Part shown: positions 52,586 to 61,712 of the stretch, in pieces | Layout of the letters: every line of letters starts with the position of its first letter | How positions within the stretch are numbered: position 1 is the first letter of the stretch | Origin: Burkholderia contaminans | Lineage (GTDB): Bacteria > Pseudomonadota > Gammaproteobacteria > Burkholderiales > Burkholderiaceae | Direction of reading: 5' to 3' | DNA: 64,000 nt | NCBI RefSeq assembly: GCF_029633825.1 | Contig: NZ_CP090642.1 | Span: 930,001 to 994,000, forward strand | Program-made: the position numbers and the translations under genes | The notes under the pieces: model-generated | The model's database searches: none | What the model saw: the letters and a program-made list of their open reading frames with translations, nothing else | Told to the model about the DNA's origin: nothing

Positions 52586-53566
52586 ATGCACCCCGTACAG
52601 ACCGACGCCGTTCCGTCGGCGCGCCGCCGCGACATGCTGCTTGCCGGCGCAACGGCCGTCGCGGCAGCCGCGCTGCCCGCGATGGCGGCCGCGGCCGGCA
52701 CCCCCGCCCGCAGCGCCTCTTCAGCCCACCCAGGAGCCCATTCGATGAACACGATCACCACCCAGGACGGCACGCAGATCTACTTCAAGGACTGGGGCAG
52801 CGGCCGCCCGGTCGTGTTCTCGCACGGCTGGCCGCTGTGTGCGGACGCGTGGGACGCGCAGATGCTGTTCCTCGTACAGCACGGCTATCGCGTGATCGCG
52901 CACGACCGCCGTGGCCACGGCCGTTCGAGCCAGCCGTCGCGCGGCAACGACATGAACACGTACGCGGACGACCTGGCCGCCCTGCTCGACGCACTGGACG
53001 TGCGCGAAGCCACGCTCGTCGGCCACTCGACGGGCGGCGGCGAAGTGGCGCGCTACATCGGCCGCCACGGTACGAAGCGCGTGTCGAAGGCCGTGCTGAT
53101 CGGCGCGGTGCCGCCGCAGATGGTGAAATCGCCGACCAATCCCGGCGGCCTGCCGATGGACGTGTTCGACGGCATCCGCAAGAACGTCGCCGAGAACCGT
53201 TCGCAGTTCTACAAGGATCTCGCGGTGCCTTTCTTCGGGTTCAACCGCCCGAACGCCAAGCCGTCGCAGGGCACGATCGACGCATTCTGGTCGCAAGGCA
53301 TGATGGGCGGCATTCACGGCCAGTATCTGTGCGTGAAGGAGTTCTCCGAAGTCGACTACACGGACGACCTCAAGAAGATCGACGTGCCGACGCTCGTGCT
53401 GCACGGCGATGACGACCAGATCGTGCCGATCGACGATTCGGCCCGGCTGTCGTCGAAGATCATCAAGCACGCGCAGTTGAAGGTGATCGAAGGCGGCTCG
53501 CACGGCATGTGCGTCGTGAACGCCGATCGCATCAACGCCGAGCTGCTCGCGTTCCTGCAGGCGTAA
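52586..53566 (+). CDS. exported alpha/beta hydrolase, chloroperoxidase type, with Tat-like signal
   Basis: A 326-residue protein. Residues 1-40 look like a twin-arginine signal ([21 protein letters not shown], Ala-x-Ala near 36-40), followed by a hydrolase with [28 protein letters not shown], nucleophile Ser148 (GHSTGG), acid in GDDDQIVP and base His in GSHGM. A CAGGAG box precedes ATG 52586. A second ATG (52745) would give a cytosolic 273-residue form. It parallels the cytosolic paralogue at 35774-36610. Confidence 0.87.
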   Translation: MHPVQTDAVPSARRRDMLLAGATAVAAAALPAMAAAAGTPARSASSAHPGAHSMNTITTQDGTQIYFKDWGSGRPVVFSHGWPLCADAWDAQMLFLVQHGYRVIAHDRRGHGRSSQPSRGNDMNTYADDLAALLDALDVREATLVGHSTGGGEVARYIGRHGTKRVSKAVLIGAVPPQMVKSPTNPGGLPMDVFDGIRKNVAENRSQFYKDLAVPFFGFNRPNAKPSQGTIDAFWSQGMMGGIHGQYLCVKEFSEVDYTDDLKKIDVPTLVLHGDDDQIVPIDDSARLSSKIIKHAQLKVIEGGSHGMCVVNADRINAELLAFLQA

Positions 53567-53572
53567 GCGCGC

Positions 53573-53610
53573 CGTCTGCCGTCGCGGCGCGCATGCCGCT
53601 TCGGCAGACG
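53573..53610. terminator. terminator hairpin between convergent genes
   Basis: CGTCTGCCG (53573-53581) and CGGCAGACG (53602-53610), nine perfect pairs, followed on the plus strand by TGCTATTCAGGATTTTTC. It sits 7 bases after the hydrolase stop and 42 before the 3' end of the MFS gene, so it can serve both. Confidence 0.6.
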
Positions 53611-53651
53611 TGCTATTCAGGATTTTTCAGGAAAGTTCAGCCGCGCCGCGC

Positions 53652-55220
53652 TCACTGCGCCCGCACCGGCCTCAGCAGGATGCCGATCAGCGCACCGGCG
53701 AGCGCGAACGCCATCGCTACGCGGAAATTGTCGGCCAGCGCGAGTGTGGTCGCCTGCACGCGCACCGCCCGATCGACGAGCGCGTAGGCGGCCTGGTTGC
53801 CGGTCGCGACCGTGGCGCCGTGCGTCACCAGCGACGCCGCGCCGGCGCGCAGCCGCTCGAGCGTCTCGGGATCCGACAGCGACACATGCAGACCGACGAG
53901 ATTCGAATGGGTACCCTCCCTGATCCGCTGAATCACCGCGATCGACGTCGTGCCGAGCTGCCCGCTCAGCAGGCGCGTCGTCTGCACGACCGCGCCGAAC
54001 GTCAACGCGTGTTCGGCCGTCACGTGCTTGCCGAAGAAGAAGATCACCGATGTGAGCGCCATCGTCTGCCCGAGCGCCTGCAGCAGTTGCGACGGAATGA
54101 AGTCGGGTTCGGCCCATGCGGACGTGAGGCGCGCGCCGAGCGCGAACGCGATCGCCACCGTCACGAAGCCGGCGACGATCAGCCGGCGCGGATCGACGCG
54201 CTGCAGCAGCAGTGCGACGCAGGGCGCGAACAGCAGCTGCGGGATCGCGATCCAGCGCAGCGTATCGCCGATCTGCAACGGCCGCAGCCCGTACGTGCTG
54301 GCGAGGAACAGCGACGGGATGAAGCTCGTATTGAGCACGGTGAAGCGCACGAGGCCGACGAGCACGATCAGCAGCGCGATGTTCGGTCGCGCGAGATAGC
54401 CGAGGTCGAGGCCCGCGCGCGGCGACGCGAGCTCGTGGATCAGGAACGCGGCGACCATCAGGATGCCGAGCGCGAGCAGCGCGACGATCAGCGGCGACTG
54501 CAGCCAGAACAGCCGTTCGCCCTGGTCGAGCGCGACGCACAGGCACGCGAAGCCGCCGGCGCCGAGCAGCATCCCGCGCGCATCGAGGCCGGACGCGAAG
54601 CGCTTGACCGGCTCGTCCGCCAGCGACAGCAGCAGGCACGCGATGAACGGCACCGTCAGCACCGCGTTCTGCCAGAACAGCCAGCGCCAGCTCAGGTGTT
54701 CGCTGTACCAGCCCTCGAGCGTCGCCGACAGGTTCAGCGACATCTCGAGATTCATTGCATACGCGGCGATGCCGAACGCAATGAGCCGCGGCGGCAGCGT
54801 ACGGACGACGAAGCCCACCGTCAGCGGGACGAACACGCCAGACGCGAGCCCCGCGATCGCCTGGAACACGACGAACGCGCCGAACTGCGTGCAGAGCGGC
54901 AGCGCGGTTTCGGCGCCGAGAAACACGACGGCGCCCGCGACCAGCACGCGGCGCGTGCCGAACATGAACGCCGCGGCGATCGCCAGCGGCCCGACGAACA
55001 TCTGCGACGCGGTAAACGCGGTGTTGATCCACGCTCCTTCGTCGAAGCCGATGCCGAGCGCGCCGCGCACGTCGGCGAGCCCGAGCGACGTGATGCGCGA
55101 GGTGAGCGTCGCGATGATCGCGCCGAGCAGCACGGCCGCGATCGCGGCGATCGACCGGAATGTCGGGATGTCGGAGGCCGCCGCCGGCGCGGCACGACCG
55201 GTCGCAAACGTGGTGTTCAT
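53652..55220 (-). CDS. DHA2-family MFS drug exporter (EmrB-like)
   Basis: A 522-residue transporter with 14 predicted helices. Seen: the start MNTTFATGRAAPAA, LTSRITSLGLADVRGALGIGFDEGAWINTAFTASQMFVGP (the DHA2 helix 1-2 region) and the motif region FLGAETALPLCTQFGAF. EmrB-type proteins work with an EmrA adaptor and an outer-membrane factor. Here those two genes start 84 bases away in the opposite direction, so the set is split by a shared promoter region. Substrates unknown. Confidence 0.9.
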   Translation of the reverse strand: MNTTFATGRAAPAAASDIPTFRSIAAIAAVLLGAIIATLTSRITSLGLADVRGALGIGFDEGAWINTAFTASQMFVGPLAIAAAFMFGTRRVLVAGAVVFLGAETALPLCTQFGAFVVFQAIAGLASGVFVPLTVGFVVRTLPPRLIAFGIAAYAMNLEMSLNLSATLEGWYSEHLSWRWLFWQNAVLTVPFIACLLLSLADEPVKRFASGLDARGMLLGAGGFACLCVALDQGERLFWLQSPLIVALLALGILMVAAFLIHELASPRAGLDLGYLARPNIALLIVLVGLVRFTVLNTSFIPSLFLASTYGLRPLQIGDTLRWIAIPQLLFAPCVALLLQRVDPRRLIVAGFVTVAIAFALGARLTSAWAEPDFIPSQLLQALGQTMALTSVIFFFGKHVTAEHALTFGAVVQTTRLLSGQLGTTSIAVIQRIREGTHSNLVGLHVSLSDPETLERLRAGAASLVTHGATVATGNQAAYALVDRAVRVQATTLALADNFRVAMAFALAGALIGILLRPVRAQ

Positions 55221-55303
55221 CGTCAAGCGGCTCCCCGCTGTCAAGCTGGCGCAAGCATAACGCGATGCGTCGAACCGTGCCCGTACGATGGAGTTTGCCG
55301 ACC

Positions 55304-56350
55304 ATGACCTCACCTTCCGCCGATACGCCGATCGCTTCGGCGGCGCCGCCAGCCGCGCCCGCTCGCTCGCACCGGCCGGCCATCGTCGCGATCGCCGCGA
55401 TCGCGCTGCTGCTCGTCGCATTGCTCGTGTACGAGTTCGACGCACGCGATCGCGGCACCGACGACGCGTACGTGACGGGCCACCTGCACGTGATCTCGCC
55501 GCGCGTGGCCGGCACGGTCGAACGTGTGCTCGTCGACGACAACCAGTTCGTGCATGCCGGCGCCCCGCTCGTGCAGATCGACCGGCGCGACTTCGACGTG
55601 CGGGTCGCGGCGCAGCGCGCACGCGTCGCCCAGGCGCATGCCGATGCGAGCCGCGCACACGCGCTGATCGAGCAGGCGGACGCGGCGCTCGTGTCGGCGC
55701 ACGCCGATGCCGACAAGGCCGAACTCGATTACGCGCGTGCACGCGAACTGACCCGCGAGACGCCGCGCGGCTTGTCGAAGCAGGAGTTCGACGCGGCCGA
55801 TGCCGCACGCAAATCCGCGCGTGCACGCGTCGCGGCGGCCGATGCGCAACGGCGCAGCGCCATCGCGGCCGCCGAGGCCGCCGACGCCACGGCGAGCCAG
55901 AACGACGCCGAGTTGCGCGACGCGCTGCTGCAGCTCGGCTACACGGCGGTCGTCGCGCCGTCGGACGGCTACGTCGGCAAGAAGACCGTCGAGACCGGCG
56001 AACATGTCGCGCCGGGCCAGGCGCTGCTCACGCTGGTCGAGCCGCATCCGTGGATCGTCGCCAATTTCCGCGAGACGCAGCTGCGGCACGTGCGCGCCGG
56101 CGACGCCGTGCAACTGCGCTTCGATGCGCTGCCGCAGCGCACGTTCACCGGCCGCATCGACAGCCTGGCGCCCGCGACCGGCGCGCAGTTCGCGCTGCTG
56201 CCGCCCGACAACGCGACCGGCAATTTCACGAAGGTCACGCAGCGCGTGCCCGTGAAGATCCTGCTCGACGGCCCGGCTGCGACGGAGCCGCGCATCCGGC
56301 CCGGGCTGTCGGTCGTCGTCACGCTGCAGGGCGGCGGCGAATCGCGATGA
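55304..56350 (+). CDS. HlyD/EmrA-type efflux adaptor
   Basis: A 348-residue periplasmic adaptor anchored by one helix (about residues 25-45). The lipoyl half-motifs are VISPRVAGTVERVLVDDNQFVHAGAPL and AVVAPSDGYVGKKTVETGEHVAPGQ, flanking a coiled coil of about 100 residues. Pairs with the DHA2 transporter divergent from it and the outer-membrane factor behind it. Other starts exist upstream in the same frame; MTSPSADTP is preferred because earlier codons are antisense to the transporter leader. Confidence 0.9.
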   Translation: MTSPSADTPIASAAPPAAPARSHRPAIVAIAAIALLLVALLVYEFDARDRGTDDAYVTGHLHVISPRVAGTVERVLVDDNQFVHAGAPLVQIDRRDFDVRVAAQRARVAQAHADASRAHALIEQADAALVSAHADADKAELDYARARELTRETPRGLSKQEFDAADAARKSARARVAAADAQRRSAIAAAEAADATASQNDAELRDALLQLGYTAVVAPSDGYVGKKTVETGEHVAPGQALLTLVEPHPWIVANFRETQLRHVRAGDAVQLRFDALPQRTFTGRIDSLAPATGAQFALLPPDNATGNFTKVTQRVPVKILLDGPAATEPRIRPGLSVVVTLQGGGESR

Positions 56351-57795
56351 AGCACGCATGCTTCCTGCTCGCCGCGAGCCTGCTGGCCGCGTGCTCGATC
56401 GCGCCGCAGCCGCTCGCGCCCGTGCCGGTCGGGCACGACGGGTTCCGCCATGCCGATCCTTCGACCGGTCCGTCAACCGATACGCGCACGCCGTCGCTCG
56501 CTGCGTGGCCGGACGGGTTCGGCGACCCGCAACTCGGCCGCCTCGTCGACGCCGCGCTCTCGCACAACCTCGATATCCGCGCGGCGGCCGCGCGCGTCGA
56601 CCAGGCGCAGGCACTGCTCGGCGTGCGCGATGCCGCGCTGGCGCCGACCGTGCGCGTCGATCCGTCATTCAGCCGCACGCGCGTCTCCGGCACGGTCGAC
56701 AACGCGCTGCCGAAGCGCACGATGCACAACTGGTCGGTTCCCGTCGCCGCGAGCTACGAAGTCGATCTATGGGGCCGCTTGCGCGGCGATGCCGACATCG
56801 GCGAACAGAACGTGCTGCAGGCGGCGGCCGACCGCGATGCGGTGCGTCTGCGAGTGGCGACCGAAGTGGCCGTCGACTATCTGACGCTGCGCTACGTCGA
56901 CGACGATCTCGTGACGCTCACGCGCGCGATCGGGCTGCGGCGCACCGCGCTCGACGTGATCGCCGCCCGCGTGCGGGCCGGCGCGGCGAGCGATCTCGAC
57001 GGGCTGCGCGCGTCGGCCGATCTCGATACCGCGCATGCCGATCTCGCGGAGAGCCGCCGGCTGCGCGAGAACCTCGTCGACGCCATCGCGGTGCTGACCG
57101 GCGTGTCGCCGACCGCATTCGACGTCGTCGCGAGCCCCGTGCCCGTGCAGGTGCCGGATGTGCCGCCCGGGCTGCCATCGGCTCTGCTCGCCCAACGCCC
57201 GGACGTATTCGCGGCGGCGCGACGCGCCGATGCGGCGTCGCTCGAGCTGGGCATCGCGCGCACCGCATGGCTGCCGACGCTGACGCTGACCGCCGACGGC
57301 GGTTTCGCCACCCGCGACCTGCGGTCGTTTCTCGACCGCAACAGCTCGCTGTGGAGTCTCGGCGCGAACGTCGCGCTGACGCTGTTCGACGGCGGCAAGC
57401 GCGATGCCGAGGTGGCTGCCGCGCGTGCCGGCATGGACGCAGCCGACGCGAACTATCGCGCGATCGCGATCGGTGCGTTGCGCGACGTGCAGGATGCGCT
57501 CAACGACATCGCCGCGCAAAAGGAGCGGATCGTGCGCTACGACGACGCGGCGCGCGCGACGGATGCCGCGGCCCGGCTGTCATTGAGCCGTTATGCGCAT
57601 GGGTACGTCAGCTATCTGGAAGTGATCGACGCCGATCGCGATGCGCTGAATGCGCGACGCCAGCTGATTCACAGCCGGCAGGCGCTGGCCGTCGCGACGG
57701 TGAGCCTCGTGCGCGCATTGGGCGGCGGGTGGACGCCGCCGGCGCGCGCCGGCCGGGACGGATTGCGCGACGCGACGCAAGCGGACGCGCGATGA
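56347..57795 (+). CDS. outer-membrane efflux lipoprotein (NodT/OprM family)
   Basis: A 482-residue protein with a lipobox LLAAC (Cys16), so a lipid-anchored TolC-type tunnel. RND/NodT marks: WPDGFGDPQLGRLVDAALSHNLDIRAAAARVDQAQ, SYEVDLWGRLRGD, and LLAQRPDVFAAARR followed by the second repeat. Its ATG overlaps the adaptor stop (ATGA). Completes a tripartite pump with the DHA2 transporter. Confidence 0.93.
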   Translation: MKHACFLLAASLLAACSIAPQPLAPVPVGHDGFRHADPSTGPSTDTRTPSLAAWPDGFGDPQLGRLVDAALSHNLDIRAAAARVDQAQALLGVRDAALAPTVRVDPSFSRTRVSGTVDNALPKRTMHNWSVPVAASYEVDLWGRLRGDADIGEQNVLQAAADRDAVRLRVATEVAVDYLTLRYVDDDLVTLTRAIGLRRTALDVIAARVRAGAASDLDGLRASADLDTAHADLAESRRLRENLVDAIAVLTGVSPTAFDVVASPVPVQVPDVPPGLPSALLAQRPDVFAAARRADAASLELGIARTAWLPTLTLTADGGFATRDLRSFLDRNSSLWSLGANVALTLFDGGKRDAEVAAARAGMDAADANYRAIAIGALRDVQDALNDIAAQKERIVRYDDAARATDAAARLSLSRYAHGYVSYLEVIDADRDALNARRQLIHSRQALAVATVSLVRALGGGWTPPARAGRDGLRDATQADAR

Positions 57796-57820
57796 ATCCA
57801 TCGATCGGCCCGCACCTGCG

Positions 57821-59092
57821 TCACGCGCTCGCGAGCCGATGCGCGTCCTCGCCGAGAAACCGGTGCACGAAGGTCACCGCCATCGCGCCTTCGCCGACCG
57901 CCGACGCGACGCGCTTGACCGATCCCGATCGCACGTCGCCGGCCGCGAACGATCCCGGCACGCTGGTTTCCAGGTGGTACGGCCGGCGTTCGAGCGGCCA
58001 TACGCGCTCGAACGCCGGACAGTCGTACAGGTCGCCGCCGGTGACGAGATAACCGTCCGGATTGCGGATGATGTCGGTGTCCTTCGCCCAATCGGTATTC
58101 GGCGCGCCGCCGATGCACACGAACAGGCGCGTGGCCGGCAGCCGTTCGCGCGTGCCGTCCGCCGAGCGAAGCTCGATCGCGTCTAGCCAGCCGTCGCCGT
58201 GCAGCGCGGCGACGCTCGACCGGTAGCGGACCTCGATGTTCGGCGTGCGCTCGATCCGGTCGATCAGGTAGCGCGACAGCGTGTCCGCGAGCGACGCACC
58301 GCGCACGAGCATCGTCACCTGGCGCGCATGCCGCGAGAAATTCATCGCGGCCTGGCCGGCCGAATTGCCGCCACCGACGATGAATACCTGCTCGCCCGCG
58401 CACATCGGCGCTTCGCTCGACCCCGCGCCGTAAAACAGCCCCGCATTCAGAAACGCCGGCTCCTCCGGCAGCCCGAGGCTGCGATATTCGATGCCGGTCG
58501 CGCAGATGTTCGTGCGCGCGACCAGGATCGACCCGTCGGCGAGCTCGACGCGGATCTTGCCGTCGACGAACGTCGCATGCACGCCCTCGCGCATCGTCAG
58601 CAGCTCGACGCCGAACTTCACCGCCTGCTCGCGCGCGCGTTCCGCGAGTTCCGCGCCCGGAATGCCGTCGGGGAAGCCCATGTAGTTCTCGATCAGCGAA
58701 CTCGTGCCGGCCTGCCCGCCTATCGCGCCGCGCTCGATCACGACCGCGCGCAACCCTTCGGACGCCGCGTAGACCGCCGCCGACAGCCCGGCCGGCCCCG
58801 CGCCGTAGATCGACACGTCGTATTCGACGAAGCGCGGGCGCGCGACCCAGCCGAGCCGCGCGGCAATCTCGGCCAGGGTCGGCTGGTACAGGCGCGAGCC
58901 GTCCGGAAAGATCACGACCGGCAGCCGGATGTCGCGCAGCGGCGCGATGCCGAGCACCTGTGCGCAGTCGGCGTCGGAGGTCAGCTCGCACCAGTCGTAC
59001 GCAATCATGCGCCGCTGCAGGAAATCGCGGATCGCGTACGCGTCCCTGCTACGCGGCAGACCGACGATCCGCACGTGTTGCGGTTGATCCAT
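57821..59092 (-). CDS. thioredoxin-reductase-like flavoprotein lacking the redox cysteines
   Basis: A 423-residue protein. Residues 1-85 resemble a glutaredoxin/NrdH-like lobe (MDQPQHVRIVGLPRSRDAYAIRDFLQRRM), without a CxxC. Then a thioredoxin-reductase core: FAD motif VSIYGAGPAGLSAAVYAASEG, IGGQAGTSSLIENYMGFP (where true reductases have CAxC after the GGQ), NAD(P) motif VFIVGGGNSAGQAA, and GVPGSFAAGDVR-type end (SVPGSFAAGDVRSGSVKR). With GTSS instead of the cysteine pair it cannot use the disulfide chemistry. GGGAG precedes ATG 59092. Divergent from the zinc-finger gene. Confidence 0.88.
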   Translation of the reverse strand: MDQPQHVRIVGLPRSRDAYAIRDFLQRRMIAYDWCELTSDADCAQVLGIAPLRDIRLPVVIFPDGSRLYQPTLAEIAARLGWVARPRFVEYDVSIYGAGPAGLSAAVYAASEGLRAVVIERGAIGGQAGTSSLIENYMGFPDGIPGAELAERAREQAVKFGVELLTMREGVHATFVDGKIRVELADGSILVARTNICATGIEYRSLGLPEEPAFLNAGLFYGAGSSEAPMCAGEQVFIVGGGNSAGQAAMNFSRHARQVTMLVRGASLADTLSRYLIDRIERTPNIEVRYRSSVAALHGDGWLDAIELRSADGTRERLPATRLFVCIGGAPNTDWAKDTDIIRNPDGYLVTGGDLYDCPAFERVWPLERRPYHLETSVPGSFAAGDVRSGSVKRVASAVGEGAMAVTFVHRFLGEDAHRLASA

Positions 59093-59318
59093 GAGCGCCT
59101 CCCGATGATGTCGATGTCGGATGCGGTTCGGCCGGTGCCGCGGCGTGGCCGAACGCATTCGCGACTGTACGCCGCCGCCGCGCGCCGCGCGTGCCGCTTC
59201 ATGACAATTAAGGTCCGGTCGCGACGCGACGCTGCACAATGCCGCGTACCCCTCCCGCTTGCGGCCGCATGCCGGCCGTGCCGCGAGCGTCGCTCCCGCG
59301 CCGGCATCGGAGCGCAAG

Positions 59319-59591
59319 ATGGCCAACGCCTGTACGCATCTCGACGAAGCACGCGTGTTCGACACCGACAAGGACTACTGTGAGGAATGCATCAGATCGG
59401 GCAGCGGCTGGGTGCATTTGCGGATGTGCCTGATCTGCGGGCACGTCGGTTGCTGCGACTCGTCGCCGAATCGCCACGCGAGCCGACATTTCCGTGACAC
59501 CGGCCATCGGCTCGTCCGCTCGATCGAGCCCGGCGAGCGCTGGATCTGGTGCTACGCGGACGAAGTCGTCGCCGGCGAGATCCCGTCTTGA
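59319..59591 (+). CDS. UBP-type zinc finger protein
   Basis: A 90-residue zinc-finger protein. The ligands are visible as CTHLDEA, YCEECI, RMCLICGHVGCCDSS and the histidines in HASRHFRDTGH, the ZnF-UBP pattern that in eukaryotes binds the ubiquitin C-terminus. Bacterial copies have no known role. GGAG is 8 bases before ATG 59319. It lies divergent from, and 226 bases away from, the reductase-like gene, a pairing I believe recurs in Burkholderia. Confidence 0.88.
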   Translation: MANACTHLDEARVFDTDKDYCEECIRSGSGWVHLRMCLICGHVGCCDSSPNRHASRHFRDTGHRLVRSIEPGERWIWCYADEVVAGEIPS

Positions 59592-59928
59592 CGCAGCGCG
59601 CGGGGCCGCCGCGACACGGCGCGCCCGTCATCCGCGCCGCGCGCCGCACCCGGTCGATCCGGGGCCGGACACCGTTCAGAACGTTTCAGCGCCGCTTCAG
59701 GCCATGATCGCGGCCGCTGCGTAGACTGCCGTTCATGAGCTGCCGCGCAGGACGACGCTTGCGCTCGTTATCGACTGCTGGAGTGACAAAAATGATCCCC
59801 GTCGCCAATCACCACCGCGCCGCAAGACGGTCGCGGCCGCACCGGACGGCCACGCACGGCCGATACGCATCGTCCGGTGTTACCGCGCATCGCATGACCT
59901 GCGCCGCACCGCTTCGCCTGGAGCGCGC
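59592..59928. other. region upstream of the molybdoenzyme genes with a possible small gene
   Basis: About 340 bases. The right half holds a candidate 46-codon gene (59792-59932) described separately. The left half shows only a GAACG-TTTCAG stretch with no clear boxes. The operon promoter is expected here. Confidence 0.4.
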
Positions 59929-59932
59929 ATGA
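59792..59932 (+). CDS. possible 46-residue leader peptide before the cytochrome gene
   Basis: MIPVANHHRAARRS onward, 46 codons, behind a well-spaced GGAG (59780-59783). Its stop overlaps the cytochrome ATG as ATGA, so translating it could couple to the operon. The peptide is basic and His-rich without any recognisable domain, and the composition is what random high-GC frames give, so the case rests on the ribosome site and overlap only. Confidence 0.3.
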   Translation: MIPVANHHRAARRSRPHRTATHGRYASSGVTAHRMTCAAPLRLERA

Positions 59933-61215
59933 AGCACAAACGATTCTGGATCGGCGCGGCCGGCATCGCGATCGCGGGCGTCGCGGTCGCGATCGGCATC
60001 ATGGTGCGGCCGTCGATCGCGCCGATCGATCCGCCCGCCCCTGCTTCGTTCGATCCGCAGCTGGTGCGCGCCGGCGCGCGCGTCGTCGCACTCGGCGACT
60101 GCGTCGTGTGCCATACCGCGAAGGACGGCAAGCCGTTCGCCGGCGGCCTGCCGCTCGCGACGCCGTTCGGCACGATCTATGCGACCAACATCACGCCGGA
60201 CCCGGAAACCGGCATCGGCCGCTGGTCGCGCGACGCATTCGCCCGCGCGCTGCGCACCGGCATCGGGCGCAACGGCCAGCCGCTGTACCCGGCGTTTCCG
60301 TACATTCATTTCACGAAGATGTCGGACGACGACATCGCCGCCGCGTATGCGTACCTGATGACACGCACACCGGTTCGCGCGACGACGCCGGCCAACGACC
60401 TGGTGTTTCCGCTGAACTTCCGGCCGCTGGTCGCGTTCTGGAACGTGCTGTTCCTGCGCGAAGGCGCGTATCAACCCGACCCCGCGCAGTCCGCGCAATG
60501 GAACCGCGGCAGGATGCTCGTGGACGGGCTCGGCCACTGCGCGTCGTGCCATTCGCCGCTGAACGCGATCGGCGGCGAGCAGCGCGGCCGTGCGTTCGAC
60601 GGCGGCATCGTCGACGGCTGGGAAGCGCCGCCGCTCAATACGCTCGGCCAGGCCGCGCGGCCGTGGACGCAGGCGCAGCTGGTCACGTACCTGCGCACCG
60701 GCCGCGCGAGCGAGCACGGCGCGGCGGCGGGGCCGATGCTGCCGGTCACGCGCGATCTCGCGACGGTGCCGGCGGAAGACGTCGAAGCAATCGCCGCGTA
60801 CATCCTGTCGATCCAGAAGCCGGCGAACGGGCATGCGGCCACGGCCGCCGCACCTGCCGAACGTGCCGCGACGACGCCGGCCGCGCAGCGCGGCGCGGTG
60901 CTGTTCCAGGCATCGTGCGCGCAGTGCCACGGGCCGGCCGCGCCGATGCAGTCGATCGGCGAGCGGCCGACGCTCGCGTTCAGCACGGCGGTGAACGCCG
61001 ATACGCCGCGCAATGCGATCCAGATGATGTTCAACGGCATCGGCTGGCACGGCGATGACACATTGAACTACATGCCGTCGTTCATCGACCAGTACGACGA
61101 CGCGCAGATCGCCGATCTCGCCGCGTACGTGCGCGCGACCTACACCGATCGCCCCGCATGGTCCGGCGCCGACGCGATGGCCGCGAAGCTCAGAAAAGAG
61201 GACACAGCCCGATGA
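59929..61215 (+). CDS. triheme c-type cytochrome subunit of a molybdenum hydroxylase
   Basis: A 428-residue membrane-anchored cytochrome with an uncleaved N-terminal helix (about 7-25). Three haem sites are visible: CVVCH (58-62), CASCH (204-208) and CAQCH (330-334), each with a downstream Met likely to be the axial ligand. Such cytochromes take electrons from xanthine-dehydrogenase-type enzymes facing the periplasm (isoquinoline, aldehyde or nicotinate dehydrogenases). Stop overlaps the next ATG (ATGA). A small gene upstream may be coupled in turn. Confidence 0.9.
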   Translation: MKHKRFWIGAAGIAIAGVAVAIGIMVRPSIAPIDPPAPASFDPQLVRAGARVVALGDCVVCHTAKDGKPFAGGLPLATPFGTIYATNITPDPETGIGRWSRDAFARALRTGIGRNGQPLYPAFPYIHFTKMSDDDIAAAYAYLMTRTPVRATTPANDLVFPLNFRPLVAFWNVLFLREGAYQPDPAQSAQWNRGRMLVDGLGHCASCHSPLNAIGGEQRGRAFDGGIVDGWEAPPLNTLGQAARPWTQAQLVTYLRTGRASEHGAAAGPMLPVTRDLATVPAEDVEAIAAYILSIQKPANGHAATAAAPAERAATTPAAQRGAVLFQASCAQCHGPAAPMQSIGERPTLAFSTAVNADTPRNAIQMMFNGIGWHGDDTLNYMPSFIDQYDDAQIADLAAYVRATYTDRPAWSGADAMAAKLRKEDTAR

Positions 61216-61712
61216 TTACCCTCACCGTCAACGGCGTGCGGCACACGCTGGACATCGATCCGTCCACGCCGCTGCTGTACGCGCTGCGCAACGACCTGCA
61301 CCTGCACGGCGCGAAGTTCGGCTGCGGCCTCGGCCAATGCGGCGCCTGCACGGTGATCGTCGACGGCAAGCCGACGTTCTCGTGCCTGATGCCGGTGGCC
61401 GCGGTCGGTGCGCGCAGCGTGCGCACCATCGAGAGCCTCGGCACCGCCGAGCATCCGGGCCCGCTGCAGCGCGCGTTCGTCGAGCATCAGGCCGCGCAGT
61501 GCGGCTACTGCATCGCGGGGATGATCATGCGCGCGCAGGCACTGCTCGAGCGCAACCCGAAGCCGACCGAACAGGAACTGCGTACGCACATGGAGCCGAA
61601 CCTGTGCCGCTGCGGCACGCACATGCGGATCCTCGCGGCCGTGCGCTCGGTCGCCGGGCTGCCCCCCCCCGAACCGGCTTCCGCTCCCGTCACGATCAGC
61701 AAGGGGCTGTAA
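61212..61712 (+). CDS. [2Fe-2S] subunit of a molybdenum hydroxylase
   Basis: A 166-residue small subunit with two [2Fe-2S] clusters: the plant-type site KFGCGLGQCGACTVIVDGK (Cys38, 43, 46 and one further Cys near 60) and the helical site QCGYCIAGM ... NLCRCGTH. No signal peptide is visible; it would be carried across with the Tat-directed large subunit. A run of nine Cs (61662-61670) near the end makes the reading frame fragile; the frame as read is intact. Stop overlaps the large-subunit ATG. Confidence 0.93.
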   Translation: MITLTVNGVRHTLDIDPSTPLLYALRNDLHLHGAKFGCGLGQCGACTVIVDGKPTFSCLMPVAAVGARSVRTIESLGTAEHPGPLQRAFVEHQAAQCGYCIAGMIMRAQALLERNPKPTEQELRTHMEPNLCRCGTHMRILAAVRSVAGLPPPEPASAPVTISKGL

